6,151 bases of DNA, from assembly GCA_946480545.1 (NCBI GenBank), contig CAMLKY010000135.1, positions 1-6,151 on the forward strand, given 5' to 3'. This stretch comes from an uncultured Acidobacteriota bacterium (GTDB lineage Bacteria > Acidobacteriota > Blastocatellia > Pyrinomonadales > Pyrinomonadaceae). The translations under genes and the position numbers were made by a program. Positions 5,956 to 6,151 of the stretch are shown in pieces (the first letter of the stretch is position 1; each line of letters begins with the position of its first letter). The notes below the pieces were generated by a model, which saw nothing but the letters and a program-made list of their open reading frames with translations, made no database searches and was not told the origin of the DNA.

Positions 5956-6062
5956 CGGGGGCAAGCCGCCCTTCCGGACCTGCAAATGTGATTACGATGG
6001 CGACGTTGTGCTACGAAGCAACTGGGCAACATTCGCAGGTCCGGAAGGGCGGCTTGCCCCCG
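5956..6062. repeat. Large GC-rich inverted repeat, 34-bp arms
   Basis: Arms 5956-5989 and 6029-6062 are reverse complements with one mismatch (5984 against 6034), around a 39-nt loop. The outer end CGGGGGCAAGCCGCCC is very GC-rich. It lies 24 nt downstream of the stop of the partial gene and 92 nt upstream of the phosphatase start. There is no immediate U-tract, although a TTTT occurs about 10 nt on. The near-perfect arms suggest recent formation or selection for pairing. It might end upstream transcription, but its size suits a palindromic repeat element better. Confidence 0.92.
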
Positions 6063-6086
6063 ATCTTCCTCTTTGATTCGAACCAG

Positions 6087-6151
6087 TTATCCAACACTCC
6101 CTTCCAGCTTCAATCCCAAAAGCTTCTGTGCTCCCACCGCGTATTCCATCG
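6087..6151 (-). CDS. 3' end of an unidentified gene, cut by window edge
   Basis: On the minus strand an open frame enters from beyond the window and ends at TAA (6087-6089). The visible 20 residues are MEYAVGAQKLLGLKLEGSVG; the Met is probably internal. The amphipathic AVGAQKLLGLKLEG tail looks like genuine protein and lies in the same orientation as all other genes, just before a palindrome, as gene ends in this window tend to. I do not recognise the family. Confidence 0.4.
   Translation of the reverse strand, partial: MEYAVGAQKLLGLKLEGSVG

Overview
The window suggests a chromosomal segment of a moderately GC-rich environmental bacterium. Every gene I can support lies on the minus strand, so the region is read from high to low coordinates. 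A fused DksA/TraR zinc finger plus SpoIIE phosphatase, and gaps packed with palindromic repeats, remind me of Acidobacteriota of the Blastocatellia type. That placement is a recollection-based inference; no rRNA or marker gene is present to settle it.

In transcription order the layout is: the last 20 codons of an unidentified gene (6087-6151); a 223-nt gap with a 34-bp-arm inverted repeat (5956-6062) and a possible promoter; a 339-aa SpoIIE-family (PP2C-type) serine/threonine phosphatase with an N-terminal DksA/TraR-like zinc finger (4844-5863); a heptad-built palindrome (4764-4830); a RidA/YjgF-family protein (4363-4746); a smaller palindrome (4301-4354); a PhzF-family isomerase-like protein (3474-4277); a MITE-like element with about 26-bp terminal inverted repeats and two inner hairpins (3305-3472); a GNAT N-acetyltransferase (2807-3274); a 29-bp-arm palindrome joined to decamer repeats (2684-2799); SufC, the ATPase of the SUF iron-sulphur assembly machine (1863-2621); and, 8 nt after its stop, a multi-pass GT-C/GT39-like glycosyltransferase cut by the left edge (1-1854).

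The genes are mostly small stand-alone metabolic or regulatory functions rather than one pathway. RidA (imine/enamine hydrolysis) followed by a PhzF-like isomerase could be a metabolite-handling pair. sufC and the glycosyltransferase are spaced as a translationally coupled pair although their functions are unrelated, and sufB and sufD are not beside sufC. The most striking structural fact is that all five gaps of 85 nt or more hold a long inverted repeat, each of a different sequence family, and none ends in a U-tract typical of an intrinsic terminator. The only gap without one is the 8-nt sufC/glycosyltransferase junction. No tRNA, rRNA, CRISPR array, transposase or classical defence gene was seen.
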